Below, one piece after another: positions 7,534 to 16,090 of a stretch of DNA of 64,000 bases. Under the pieces are notes generated by a model. That model was not told the DNA's origin. It saw only the letters and a list, made by a program, of their open reading frames with translations, and did no database searches. Each line of letters begins with the position of its first letter. Within the stretch, counting starts at the first letter, position 1. A program made the translations under genes and the position numbers. Source of the stretch: an uncultured Blautia sp. (GTDB lineage: Bacteria; Bacillota; Clostridia; Lachnospirales; Lachnospiraceae); the NCBI GenBank assembly GCA_934424575.1, contig CAKRXU010000013.1:1-64000 (forward strand). Direction: 5' to 3'.

Positions 7534-8553
7534 ATGCCAAAAGAATTTAATTTTAACAAAGAATTTGGAAACATGATGACAAGGAATAAATTGGATACAG
7601 TTGTTTTACTGGGGCATATAAATCCGGATGGAGATGCGGCAGGATCTGTCATGGGCTTAGCACATTACATAAAAGCAACTTATCCTCAGTATGAGGTGCT
7701 TCCGTATCTGGCAGATACAATAGATAAAGGTCCAAATAAGATCGTAAAGACAGATAAAGTATTTGATCCATTTGAAAAACCGGACGTAGAAGGGAAAAAG
7801 TTTGCGGTTATTGTGTGCGATAATGCAGTGATTGTGCGTATGGCAGGAAGAGAATATTATGAGGCTGCTACAGTATCAATGGTCATTGACCATCACGCAT
7901 CTAATGAGGGATATGGAGATATTAATTATACAAAGGTTTCGGAAGCCTGCGCAGAAAATATTTTTTATATACTAGACAAAAATAGTCTACAAAAGGCGGT
8001 GGATTCCGAACTTCATCCAACAGCGGCGGATTATATTTACCTTGGAATCATACAGGATACAGGCGGCCTTGCCAGGGCAAAGGAAAGTACTCTGTATGCA
8101 GTAATGACATTGCAGGGGATTGGTGTAAAACACAGCGATATTATGAAAACAATGCATAATGATACATTGGAAAGCTTACAGAAGAAAGCTCTTTTATTAA
8201 ATAAGGCGATTCGTGTATTGGATGGAGAGGTGGCATATGTTTGCGTGGATCAGAAAGAGAGCAAAGAAAAAGAAATCGGTTATGAAGATATTCATCCAAT
8301 TGCAGAAATTCTTCGGGATTGCGAGGATATAGAGCTGAGCTTTACTGTGTATGAGGAAGCTGAGAATAAATGGAGATGTTCTTTCAGATCTGATGGTGAA
8401 TGGATTGATGTTAATGAATTGCTGGCTCCTTTTGGAGGTGGAGGGCATGCCGCTGCCGCGGGGCTAAAAAAGACAACGGATGATGTTGAAAAACTGAGGA
8501 AAGACATTTTTGAACGGATCAAAGATTTAAGAGAGAATAAATGCGAAAAATAG
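7534..8553 (+). CDS. nrnA: DHH/DHHA1 phosphoesterase, NrnA type
   Basis: A 339-residue bifunctional oligoribonuclease and pAp phosphatase: it finishes RNA decay by degrading short oligonucleotides and recycles 3'-phosphoadenosine 5'-phosphate. The DHH domain shows HINPDGD (28-34), VCDNA (95-99), DHH (119-121) and QDTGG; the DHHA1 domain ends with GGGGH (301-305), the RNA-binding glycine loop. ATG 7534 is chosen over an upstream in-frame start (7489) because AGAAGGAGGAAA lies 5 bases before it and the longer version would run through the terminator. Its length fits the family. Confidence 0.92.
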   Translation: MPKEFNFNKEFGNMMTRNKLDTVVLLGHINPDGDAAGSVMGLAHYIKATYPQYEVLPYLADTIDKGPNKIVKTDKVFDPFEKPDVEGKKFAVIVCDNAVIVRMAGREYYEAATVSMVIDHHASNEGYGDINYTKVSEACAENIFYILDKNSLQKAVDSELHPTAADYIYLGIIQDTGGLARAKESTLYAVMTLQGIGVKHSDIMKTMHNDTLESLQKKALLLNKAIRVLDGEVAYVCVDQKESKEKEIGYEDIHPIAEILRDCEDIELSFTVYEEAENKWRCSFRSDGEWIDVNELLAPFGGGGHAAAAGLKKTTDDVEKLRKDIFERIKDLRENKCEK

Positions 8554-8573
8554 TATGAGAAAATAAATGAAAT

Positions 8574-8615
8574 GAGCCGGTGCTTATTGCTGTTGCGATA
8601 GGTACCGGCTTTTTT
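8574..8615 (+). terminator. Terminator after nrnA
   Basis: GAGCCGGTGC pairs with GGTACCGGCT (one mismatch) and is followed by a T6 run. Confidence 0.85.
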
Positions 8616-8941
8616 CGGTATAAATGGCTGTGTAAGTCGAAAATATCAAAGATATCGAAAGAGTGAAAGGAAAACTTTGTACAGGAGGATAGCGAAAAAA
8701 GTCGATGAGGATTTTTTTGAAATTTGATAATAAAGTACTATAAATAGGATTATAAAAACTTATATGTACAATAAATGGTATATAATATAAAAAGTTATAT
8801 ACGGAAAAAGAAAAACGAGAAAAGGAATATAATATAATGCACAATAAAAGACGAGGAATGAATAGAAGTGCAAAATAATGGATAATCACTAAGAATTGAT
8901 TACTTTGAATAGTTTATTATCATATTTTATGTGAGATATAG
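8616..8941. other. AT-rich stretch with no gene seen
   Basis: About 325 bases of strongly A-rich DNA between the nrnA terminator and the promoter of the TauE gene. Only very short frames are present (for example 13 codons at the ATG near 8837). A minus-strand open frame across it has phenylalanine/tyrosine-rich composition expected from reading A-rich DNA backwards and is not credible. Confidence 0.6.
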
Positions 8942-8969
8942 TTGACCTATGACAGATATTGGGTATAAT
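8942..8969 (+). promoter_or_regulatory. Sigma-A promoter of tauE-like gene
   Basis: TTGACC at 8942-8947, a 16-base spacer, and TATAAT at 8964-8969, 41 bases before the start codon. Confidence 0.7.
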
Positions 8970-9010
8970 TACCTCAAAAATGAACAAGAAATGGAAGGGA
9001 GATAAATAAT

Positions 9011-9787
9011 ATGTATTTATTATTCACAGTAATTGTTACCTTTTTTGCTGGAATGGGAGCGGGGCTTGGGACAGGATTTGCCGGGATGAGCGCAGCCGCG
9101 GTGATCAGCCCTATACTGATCACATTTCTGGGAATGGATCCATATATGGCAGTAGGTATCGCACTGTCATCAGATGTACTTGCGAGCGCAGTTTCTGCAT
9201 ATACCTATGGAAAAAACAAGAACCTTGATATAAAGAATGGTTTGATCATGATGGTAAGTGTCCTTGCATTTACCGTAGTAGGAAGCTATATTTCCAGCCT
9301 GCTTCCATCAACGACAATGGGAAATTTTTCCGTATTTATGACATTTCTTCTGGGAATAAAATTCATTGTCAGACCAGTGATGACAACAAAAGAAAGCATG
9401 CAGGCAGTATCTGCCAGGAAAAGGGCTGTTCAGTCAGTAATCTGTGGTATTTTAATTGGATTTATCTGTGGGTTCATAGGAGCTGGCGGCGGTATGATGA
9501 TGCTTCTTATCCTTACTTCTGTTCTTGGATATGAATTAAAAACAGCAGTGGGAACCAGTGTGTTCATTATGACATTTACTGCTTTTACCGGAGCTGTATC
9601 TCATTTTGCAATCGGTGGTATGCCAGATGTACCTGTATGGGGACTTTGTATTATCTTTACTTTCATCTGGGCACGAATCGCAGCCATATTTGCAAACAAA
9701 GCTACTCCAAAAACTCTTAACCGTGCAACCGGAGTGATTCTTGTAATTCTTGGTATTGTTGTAATGCTGTTTTCAGTAATATCATAA
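9011..9787 (+). CDS. TauE/SafE family (TSUP) membrane transporter
   Basis: A 258-residue polytopic membrane protein with about eight spans in two similar halves. Each half starts with a glycine-rich hydrophobic loop (GMGAGLGTGFAG near residue 14; GFICGFIGAGGGMMMLL near 152), the hallmark of the TauE/SafE sulfite/sulfonate/thiosulfate family. Direction and substrate cannot be read; a sulfur oxyanion would fit a genome with metY but is only a family-level inference. GAAGGGAG precedes ATG 9011, and a good sigma-A promoter lies upstream. Confidence 0.88.
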   Translation: MYLLFTVIVTFFAGMGAGLGTGFAGMSAAAVISPILITFLGMDPYMAVGIALSSDVLASAVSAYTYGKNKNLDIKNGLIMMVSVLAFTVVGSYISSLLPSTTMGNFSVFMTFLLGIKFIVRPVMTTKESMQAVSARKRAVQSVICGILIGFICGFIGAGGGMMMLLILTSVLGYELKTAVGTSVFIMTFTAFTGAVSHFAIGGMPDVPVWGLCIIFTFIWARIAAIFANKATPKTLNRATGVILVILGIVVMLFSVIS

Positions 9788-9966
9788 CGAAAAACGTTAT
9801 AGTATAAGAAAGAAATCGAACAGTCACGTATACAGTTACTGTTCGTGGGATACGGATTAAAATGCATAAATATAAATAACTGGAACATTGCAATAAAATT
9901 CGATTTGTGGCACTATAAGAGAAGAAGAAAAATGAGAAGCTATGACGATAACAGAAGGGAGATTTT

Positions 9967-10446
9967 ATGATGAATCTTATGCAGGAAGCTGTTCTCCTGG
10001 GATTTTCCGGAGCAGCTGTCATGGATACGAAAGAGCTTGTTTTTGTGCCGGAATACCGGACATTCTGCGAAGAAAATTTATGCGGCTGTTATAATGTGAA
10101 TCCAGCCTGTCCACCTGAGAGTGGAACCGTGGAAGAGATGAAGCAGCGTGCATTAAGTTATGAAAAAACACTGGTGCTGCAGACAATGCAGGAAGACTTG
10201 CATGACCCGGCAGAATATAAAAAAGCAAAACTTCTGCAGAACAAAATGACAGAAGAACTCGCAGAGAAGATGAAAGCAGGAGGAAAGACAGATCTGTTGA
10301 TCATGAGCGCCGGTCCGTATAAACATAATTCCTGTATGTCGGCATACTGTGTGGACGCACAGAAAATGGCAGATGCGGCGGGAATGCTCTGTTGGACAGA
10401 TGACGGAATGGTACGCTATTTTTCCCAGATTCTCTTTCATGAATAA
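9967..10446 (+). CDS. DUF2284 putative metal-binding protein
   Basis: A 159-residue protein with conserved cysteines C34, C39, C41 and C48 in the pattern C-x4-C-x-C-x6-C (ending NPACPPE), as in the DUF2284 family predicted to bind a metal or Fe-S centre. A second Cys pair occurs in HNSCMSAYCVDA, so six or more cysteines could form one or two sites. Function is unknown. AGAAGGGAG precedes the ATG; ATG 9970 is an equal alternative start. Confidence 0.8.
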   Translation: MMNLMQEAVLLGFSGAAVMDTKELVFVPEYRTFCEENLCGCYNVNPACPPESGTVEEMKQRALSYEKTLVLQTMQEDLHDPAEYKKAKLLQNKMTEELAEKMKAGGKTDLLIMSAGPYKHNSCMSAYCVDAQKMADAAGMLCWTDDGMVRYFSQILFHE

Positions 10447-10554
10447 AATTGTATTGTAAATACAGATGTGATAGAATCAGTATCAGAAAATAAAAGCTTG
10501 CAGATGCAGACAGCAATGTCTGAAGAAAGCACAAATGACAGGAGGGTTTTTATC

Positions 10555-11202
10555 ATGGAAAGACATGCATTTGCAATGAAAGTAAAAGAAGGCAGGATGA
10601 ATGACTACCGCAAAAAACTTGGAGAGATCTGGCCGGAACTGACAGCATTTCTTGACCGTAATAAAGTAAAGAATTTCAGTATCTGGAATGCAGAGGATCT
10701 GATCTTTGGCTATTATGAGAACGAAGATGGAGCGGCTTTAAGCGCAGAGGAGAATGCAGCAAAGGATGGCATTACCGCGAAAATCCAGGATACTTTTGAC
10801 TGGATCTCCACACCGGGAAAAGATATGCGGCTGATGTATCATAACTTTGGTGTTGTAAGAGAAAACAAAGAGCTGATCCGTCACAGAATGTTTATGACCA
10901 AACTCAAAGATGGCTGTGAAGAAGAATATAAGAGACGCCATGATGGCCTGATTGAACAGAGAGGTGATACTGTTGATCCGGGTCCGGACAGCAACTTCAG
11001 CATCTGGAGTGCCGGTGGCTATATTTTTGGTTATGATGAGATCGACACTACTATGGAAGTAGAAGAAACGGTTGAAGCGAGAGAGCAGACTGTTGAATGG
11101 GAAATGCGCCAGCTTGGAATCATGGATTGGATCACGAATGATGTAGACTGGATGACCGGCGATGTCCACGCAGATGTAAAACGTCTGGCATGGCATAACT
11201 GA
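10555..11202 (+). CDS. Tandem L-rhamnose mutarotase-like protein
   Basis: A 215-residue protein made of two copies of a roughly 100-residue ferredoxin-like fold related to L-rhamnose mutarotase (RhaM/YiiL). The matching segments are HAFAMKVKEGRMNDYRKK...NFSIWNAEDLIFGYYE in the first half and HRMFMTKLKDGCEEEYKRRHD...NFSIWSAGGYIFGYDE in the second. Single-domain RhaM interconverts the alpha and beta anomers of rhamnose and works as a dimer; the fusion would make a pseudo-dimer. Whether it still handles rhamnose is unknown, since no rhamnose genes are nearby. ATG 10555 follows AGGAGGG; an upstream start at 10468 lacks one. Confidence 0.8.
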   Translation: MERHAFAMKVKEGRMNDYRKKLGEIWPELTAFLDRNKVKNFSIWNAEDLIFGYYENEDGAALSAEENAAKDGITAKIQDTFDWISTPGKDMRLMYHNFGVVRENKELIRHRMFMTKLKDGCEEEYKRRHDGLIEQRGDTVDPGPDSNFSIWSAGGYIFGYDEIDTTMEVEETVEAREQTVEWEMRQLGIMDWITNDVDWMTGDVHADVKRLAWHN

Positions 11203-11233
11203 TCAGAACAGAGAATAAAATAAAGTATAAAAG

Positions 11234-11279
11234 GAAGCCCTGGTTACTGCATGGATGGATGCGGCAGCCGGGGCTTTTG
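11234..11279. terminator. Terminator between RhaM-like gene and convergent tetR
   Basis: GAAGCCCTGG...CCGGGGCTTTT forms a long imperfect stem with T/A runs on both sides, so it can end transcription from both directions. Confidence 0.7.
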
Positions 11280-11293
11280 CTATGAAAATACAC

Positions 11294-11881
11294 TTATTTT
11301 TTCAGCATTTCCAGATATCCCTGGGTAGTGCTTTCGATCATTTTGTAAGTAAGCTCTGCCATGTGCTCCGCAGACTTCTGCTCTGGTTCTGTGAGCCAGG
11401 TACGGATCAGTCCGACACATCCGTTCAGGATAAAGGCATAGGCATATTTGAGATTCGGGTCATCTTCTGGAAATTTCTCAGGAAGCTGGCTTAAGAAAGT
11501 GCCTGCGATCAGCTTTTCAATCTGTTCTACAAATGCCATATCTCCATGCGGTCCAAGAAGAGCGAGACAAAGCTCCTTATTGCTGTCCAGAATATTAAAA
11601 AACTGCACGATGAAGTAAAAAGCACCTTCCGTATTATTGGAATCGATCGTGTAATTTTGCATTACCTGAGTGATTTCTTCCAGAGCATCCTCCTCGATCT
11701 GCTGTAGCATTTGATAAATATCAGTATAATGAAGATAAAAAGTGGAACGGTTGATGTCAACTTCGTCAACAAGTTCTTTTACAGTAATTTCTTTGATGCT
11801 TTTGCGAAGCATCAGACGTGCAAGCCCCTCTCTGAGCTGGGCTTTGGTTTTGCGTACTCTCCGGTCAACTTTTCCGACCAT
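11294..11881 (-). CDS. TetR/AcrR family repressor, divergent to yhgE
   Basis: A 195-residue protein with an N-terminal TetR helix-turn-helix: ITVKELVDEVDINRSTFYLHY at about residues 31-51. The C-terminal ligand/dimer domain has no assigned effector. It is transcribed away from the YhgE-like gene with a 311-base intergenic region full of palindromes, the usual layout for a local repressor of the neighbouring membrane protein. Ribosome site is GGGGGA in front of the ATG at 11881. Confidence 0.9.
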   Translation of the reverse strand: MVGKVDRRVRKTKAQLREGLARLMLRKSIKEITVKELVDEVDINRSTFYLHYTDIYQMLQQIEEDALEEITQVMQNYTIDSNNTEGAFYFIVQFFNILDSNKELCLALLGPHGDMAFVEQIEKLIAGTFLSQLPEKFPEDDPNLKYAYAFILNGCVGLIRTWLTEPEQKSAEHMAELTYKMIESTTQGYLEMLKK

Positions 11882-11930
11882 GTTAAATCCCCCTAATCTT
11901 TTGGCAAAAAATCGTCATCTTTTAGATAAA

Positions 11931-11977
11931 ATGTCAATTTTTGACATGTGATAGACATTAATTGAAAATATGTCTAT
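11931..11977. promoter_or_regulatory. Two palindromes, probable TetR operators
   Basis: A perfect 17-base palindrome ATGTCAATTTTTGACAT (11931-11947) is followed by ATAGACAT / ATGTCTAT (11951-11958 and 11970-11977) with an 11-base gap. They lie between the tetR start and the yhgE promoter. Assignment to this TetR is from position. Confidence 0.6.
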
Positions 11978-12006
11978 TAATACACATGATGATATTTTTT
12001 TGTTGG

Positions 12007-12035
12007 TTGTATCTGCTTTTCGTGTTTAGTATAAT
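12007..12035 (+). promoter_or_regulatory. Sigma-A promoter of yhgE-like gene
   Basis: TTGTAT (12007-12012), 17-base spacer, TATAAT (12030-12035). Confidence 0.7.
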
Positions 12036-12066
12036 ACATCTTGCTAAGAAAAGCAACATAATGTTG

Positions 12067-12091
12067 ATTAATAGAAACTAAAACTATTAAT
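12067..12091. promoter_or_regulatory. Downstream palindrome ATTAATAG/CTATTAAT
   Basis: Perfect 8-base arms (12067-12074, 12084-12091) with a 9-base gap, located in the expected yhgE leader. The half-site CTATTAAT also occurs at 11974-11981 beside the upstream palindrome, so both could bind the same regulator. Confidence 0.5.
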
Positions 12092-12192
12092 AGAATACTG
12101 TCTATTGTTAAGATAATATTTATTTGATAAAGAGAGTTTGTTTAAATCAGCATGGTACAATTATATTTACATTACAGGAAAGGAATACATAA

Positions 12193-15100
12193 ATGATCAA
12201 AAACGAGTGGAAAAGTTTATGGAACAACAAGATTTTGATCATCGTAGTTATGGCGATCATTATTATCCCGGTGATCTATGCCGGTCTGTTTCTGAAATCC
12301 ATGTGGGATCCATATGGAAATCTGAATCAGCTTCCGGTGGCGGTGGTCAATAATGACAAGTCCGTAGAATACGATGGCAAAACACTGAGTGTAGGCTCAG
12401 ATATGGTGGATGAGCTAAAGGACAACGATGCACTGGATTTTCATTTTGTAGACAGTGAGGAAGCAGAACAGGGATTAAAGAATGGCACTTATTATATGGT
12501 AATCACCATTCCGGAGGATTTTTCCAAGGATGCTTCCACATTGATGGATGACAACCCGAAAAAAATGAAACTGAAGTATGAGACAAACCCGGGAACCAAC
12601 TATATCGCATCCAAGATGAGCGAGAGTGCTCTGACGAAGATTCGCGAGGCAGTTGCTTCCAAGGTGACCGAAACATATACACAGACTGTTTTTGACCAGA
12701 TTGCAACGGTTGGAGATGGTATGCAGGAAGCAGCGGACGGTTCTGAGGAATTAAAAGATGGACTCAAAACTGCTTCTGATGGAAATAAGACTATCACCAA
12801 AAACCTTAAGAAACTTGCTGACAGTACACTGACTTTTAAGAGTGGTGCAGAAACTCTGACAGAAGGCCTGAAGGAATACACAGATGGTGTTTCTCAGGTT
12901 GACAGCGGCGCATCCCAGCTTGATGAGGGTGTTGGAACTCTTACAGCGAAACTTCCTACACTGACAAGTGGTGTAAACAGTCTTGACGAAGGTGTTAAGA
13001 ATTATACAGATGGTGTTGCAAAACTGGATGCAAACTCTGCACAGCTTACTTCTGGAGTAAACAGCCTGAGTAAAGGCGCACAGAGTCTGGAAGCAGGACT
13101 GGATACTTTGAAAAGTGGTACTACACAGTATGTAAGCGGAGCAAATACGCTTGCTGATGGTGTGACTCAGTATGTTGCCGGAGCAGAACAGCTTGCAGCC
13201 GGAGCGCAGCAGCTTTCAGCACTGGAAAATATCGGTCAGGTGTCCGGTGGGATCGCACAGTTGAATACAGCCGTTTCAGAGGGAAACAGTTCTCTCAAGA
13301 GTGGAACACAGCAGCTTGAAAGCGGGCTGGGACAGTTATCCGAACAGTTACAGAGTCTTTCAGACAGTACAACGGCGGACTCAATGAAAGAACTTGCCGC
13401 AGGTCTGAACCAGGCAAAGACAGGAATGGAAACTGCAAGTCAGGGAATGAGTTCTGCGGCTGCAGGAATGAATCAGGCAGCAGCAGGTATGAATTCAGCA
13501 GCAGATACGATTCGTACTGCTGGCAGCGGAATTTCACAGATCGCTTCCCAGATCCAGGGTGTTTCTGCACCGGTATCTGAGGCTGCAGACAGCATGACAG
13601 GGGTGGTACAGCAGTGCGCCCAGGATGCAAATGCACAGATTGAAGCGGCAAACGGACAGATCAGTGCAGCCAACCAGCAGACAGAAGCAGCAAATGCAGT
13701 GATCGCAAATGCTTCTGCAGCACTTCAGGCGATCCAGGGTCAGGCAGATGAAAACGGAATGATCTCAGCAGAAAGTTTAAGCGCAGTGATCGGTTCTCTT
13801 GCCGGAACAGATGCAGGAGTAGAAGGAGTATCTGGTATTGATGCAGATGTTTATATCAGTCAGGCACAGCAGATTGCAGCTTCTGCCACAGAGCAGATCG
13901 CAGGAACTCAAAGTACATTAAACAGTACTGCATCACAGCTTGAACAGGCTGCAGCCGGACTGAACAGTGGTGCAGATACACTTGGAAACAAGGCCGGTGA
14001 AATGAGCAGCGGCGCGTCACAGATGCAGACTGGCGCAAACGAAATGGAAGAAGGCATTTCTTCTATGCCGGAAGTTCCTTCTGATCCGATCAATGCAGTA
14101 TCTGGTGCTGTAGCTCAGCTTTATGCTGGCGCACAGAAAGTAAATGCCGGAACAGCTTCTGTAGCATCTGCACTTTCTACGCTTGAAAGCGGAACGAAGG
14201 ATTTTCCAAAAGCAGCAGCGGGAGTTAAAGCATTAAATGCAGGATTCGAAACACTGACAGCAAATGATGAGGCACTGACATCCGGTGCGGCAAACCTCAA
14301 AGCGGCTGGAAGCAGTGTTACAGGTGGTATCAATCAGCTGACAAACGGTGGAAAGACACTTGCAGATGGTATAAATACACTGAGTGAGGGATTAAATACG
14401 TACACAGATGGAGTCTCTACTCTGGCAGAAAACAACAGTGCCCTTACAGGTGGAACTTCACAGCTTGCAGAAGGTGCAAAAACACTTGCAAGCGGAGCCG
14501 AACAGCTTGCGAGCGGAACCAAAACACTTCATGATGGAACAAGCAAACTGGTTTCCAATAATAATAAACTGAATAGCGGAGCCGAACAGCTCTCCGATGG
14601 TGCAGGCCAGATCCAGGACGGATCCTCACAGCTTTATGATGGTTCCAAAGAACTTGGTGATGGAATGACCAAACTGGAAGATGGTTCTGATACACTGGCA
14701 ACAAGCCTTGGTGACGGGGCAACGCAGGTTAAAGAAACAAAAGCAAGTGATGATACGATCAGTATGTTTGCAACACCGATCACAGATGAAGAGACAAAGA
14801 TCACAACGGTAGAAAACAATGGACATGCAATGGCACCGTATATGATGTCAGTTGGCCTCTGGGTAGGATGCCTGGCATTCTGTCTGATGTATCCTCTGAC
14901 AGAATACAAAGGTAAACTGAAATCCGGATTTGCATGGTGGGCAAGTAAAGCTTCCGTTCTTTATCCGGTGGCAATCCTTCAGGGGGTTCTTTTGATCCTT
15001 CTGCTTCATGTATTTGATGGATTTACACCTGTGGAAATGACGAAGACGATCCTGTTTGTAGCACTGACAGGAGCATGCTTTACATCAATCATGTATTTCT

Positions 15101-15429
15101 TCAATATTACATTTGGTAAAGTTGGAAGTTTCCTGATGCTGATCTTTATGGTAGTACAGCTTGCAGGCTCAGCGGGAACGTATCCGGTGGAGATTTCACC
15201 TGGATTTGTGGCTAAGATTCATTATTATCTGCCATTTACATATACAGTAAATGCTTTCCGAAGCACGATCTGTGGTGGTGAAAGTATCCATCAGTCTGTT
15301 GTAGTACTGATCGGACTTACGATTATTTTCTCAATATTGACGATACTTCAGTTCAATCACATGGCGAGAAAGAAGAAACAGGGTAAAATGCTTCTTCTTG
15401 ACTGGCTGGAAGAAAAGGGAGTCGCATAA
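12193..15429 (+). CDS. YhgE/Pip domain membrane protein with long repeat ectodomain
   Basis: A 1078-residue protein of the YhgE/Pip (phage infection protein) family, related to ABC-2 type membrane domains. One span near residues 12-35 is followed by the conserved N-terminal domain (PVAVVNNDKS, VTIPEDFSK-like), then a very long extracytoplasmic part, and about five spans after residue ~870. The central ~700 residues repeat an 11-ish residue pattern of L-xx-G-xxx-L (for example LADGVTQYVAGAEQLAAGA), suggesting a helical or coiled stalk. Lactococcal Pip is a phage receptor and B. subtilis YueB is related; physiological role is otherwise unclear, often efflux or type VII-linked. Control by the divergent TetR is likely. 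Confidence 0.88.
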   Translation: MIKNEWKSLWNNKILIIVVMAIIIIPVIYAGLFLKSMWDPYGNLNQLPVAVVNNDKSVEYDGKTLSVGSDMVDELKDNDALDFHFVDSEEAEQGLKNGTYYMVITIPEDFSKDASTLMDDNPKKMKLKYETNPGTNYIASKMSESALTKIREAVASKVTETYTQTVFDQIATVGDGMQEAADGSEELKDGLKTASDGNKTITKNLKKLADSTLTFKSGAETLTEGLKEYTDGVSQVDSGASQLDEGVGTLTAKLPTLTSGVNSLDEGVKNYTDGVAKLDANSAQLTSGVNSLSKGAQSLEAGLDTLKSGTTQYVSGANTLADGVTQYVAGAEQLAAGAQQLSALENIGQVSGGIAQLNTAVSEGNSSLKSGTQQLESGLGQLSEQLQSLSDSTTADSMKELAAGLNQAKTGMETASQGMSSAAAGMNQAAAGMNSAADTIRTAGSGISQIASQIQGVSAPVSEAADSMTGVVQQCAQDANAQIEAANGQISAANQQTEAANAVIANASAALQAIQGQADENGMISAESLSAVIGSLAGTDAGVEGVSGIDADVYISQAQQIAASATEQIAGTQSTLNSTASQLEQAAAGLNSGADTLGNKAGEMSSGASQMQTGANEMEEGISSMPEVPSDPINAVSGAVAQLYAGAQKVNAGTASVASALSTLESGTKDFPKAAAGVKALNAGFETLTANDEALTSGAANLKAAGSSVTGGINQLTNGGKTLADGINTLSEGLNTYTDGVSTLAENNSALTGGTSQLAEGAKTLASGAEQLASGTKTLHDGTSKLVSNNNKLNSGAEQLSDGAGQIQDGSSQLYDGSKELGDGMTKLEDGSDTLATSLGDGATQVKETKASDDTISMFATPITDEETKITTVENNGHAMAPYMMSVGLWVGCLAFCLMYPLTEYKGKLKSGFAWWASKASVLYPVAILQGVLLILLLHVFDGFTPVEMTKTILFVALTGACFTSIMYFFNITFGKVGSFLMLIFMVVQLAGSAGTYPVEISPGFVAKIHYYLPFTYTVNAFRSTICGGESIHQSVVVLIGLTIIFSILTILQFNHMARKKKQGKMLLLDWLEEKGVA

Positions 15430-15435
15430 AGTACA

Positions 15436-15480
15436 GAGAGTTACATTCATTATTTTTATAGTGAATGTGACTCTTTTTTT
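15436..15480 (+). terminator. Terminator after yhgE-like gene
   Basis: GAGTTACATTCA pairs with TGAATGTGACTC (one mismatch), followed by a T7 run. Confidence 0.88.
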
Positions 15481-15576
15481 CGGGAAATTATTGTTTTTAT
15501 TTCAACATATAAAATAATACTTTCTGAAAGACCGTGTTATTGGCGGAGGACAATGAACTGACGGAGGAGAAGAGAA

Positions 15577-15853
15577 ATGAGGTGTATGAAGTTAAACGTG
15601 AAGATACAAAATGTAAGTAAATGGAGTATTGTGCTCACCATTGTGGTGGCGGTTGTGTTTATTTTTACCGCGGTTCAGGGAAGCAATAAATGAGACACTT
15701 TCCAAGGAAGTGGATGGAGTTCCTGCGGTATCCTTAAGTGTCGGTGTTGCATTTTCTGACCGGGACAATGCAGAGGATGATATCTTTAAAGATGCAGATA
15801 AAGCTCTTTACTATATTAAAGAACATGGAAGACATGGATGTAAGATCTTCTGA
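15577..15853 (+). pseudogene. Decayed diguanylate cyclase (GGDEF) gene
   Basis: A good ribosome site (GGAGGAGAAGAG) and ATG 15577 begin a 38-codon frame with one hydrophobic span that stops at 15693. From about 15675, in the next frame, the sequence encodes the tail of a GGDEF domain (SLSVGVAFSDRD, then DADKALYYIKEHGRHGC) to 15853. The middle of the gene, including the GGDEF active site, is missing. This looks like an internal deletion joining the start to the last ~55 codons with a frameshift. The product cannot make c-di-GMP. Confidence 0.75.
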
Positions 15854-15872
15854 TATAATATGATTTTTGCCA

Positions 15873-15916
15873 GAAATTCCCTGCACTGCCCTGTGGTGGC
15901 AGCAGGGAATTTTTGT
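15873..15916 (+). terminator. Terminator after GGDEF remnant
   Basis: AAATTCCCTGC pairs with GCAGGGAATTT followed by T residues; loop of about 17 bases. Confidence 0.75.
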
Positions 15917-16090
15917 TACATTGCATATCGAGATGGTGCCAGTGGTATGCCTGCTGATCGTTTATGGCACAGTCATAGGGGGAAATTAACAGATTCGTCA
16001 CATTTTTCCCACAAAGTCAACACAAATAACTCATATACTTCTAACCATAAAAGAAATGAAGTAAACAGAGATTCCAAGGAGGGGATTTTG

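Noticed and set aside
8584..8889. Minus-strand 101-codon frame in the AT-rich gap
   Set aside because: Phe/Ser/Tyr-rich reading of A-rich DNA, overlaps the nrnA terminator, no ribosome site.
15860..16090. N-terminal extension of HtrA
   Set aside because: It would start inside the terminator of the GGDEF remnant and lacks a ribosome site, while ATG 16091 follows AAGGAGGGG and a normal membrane anchor.
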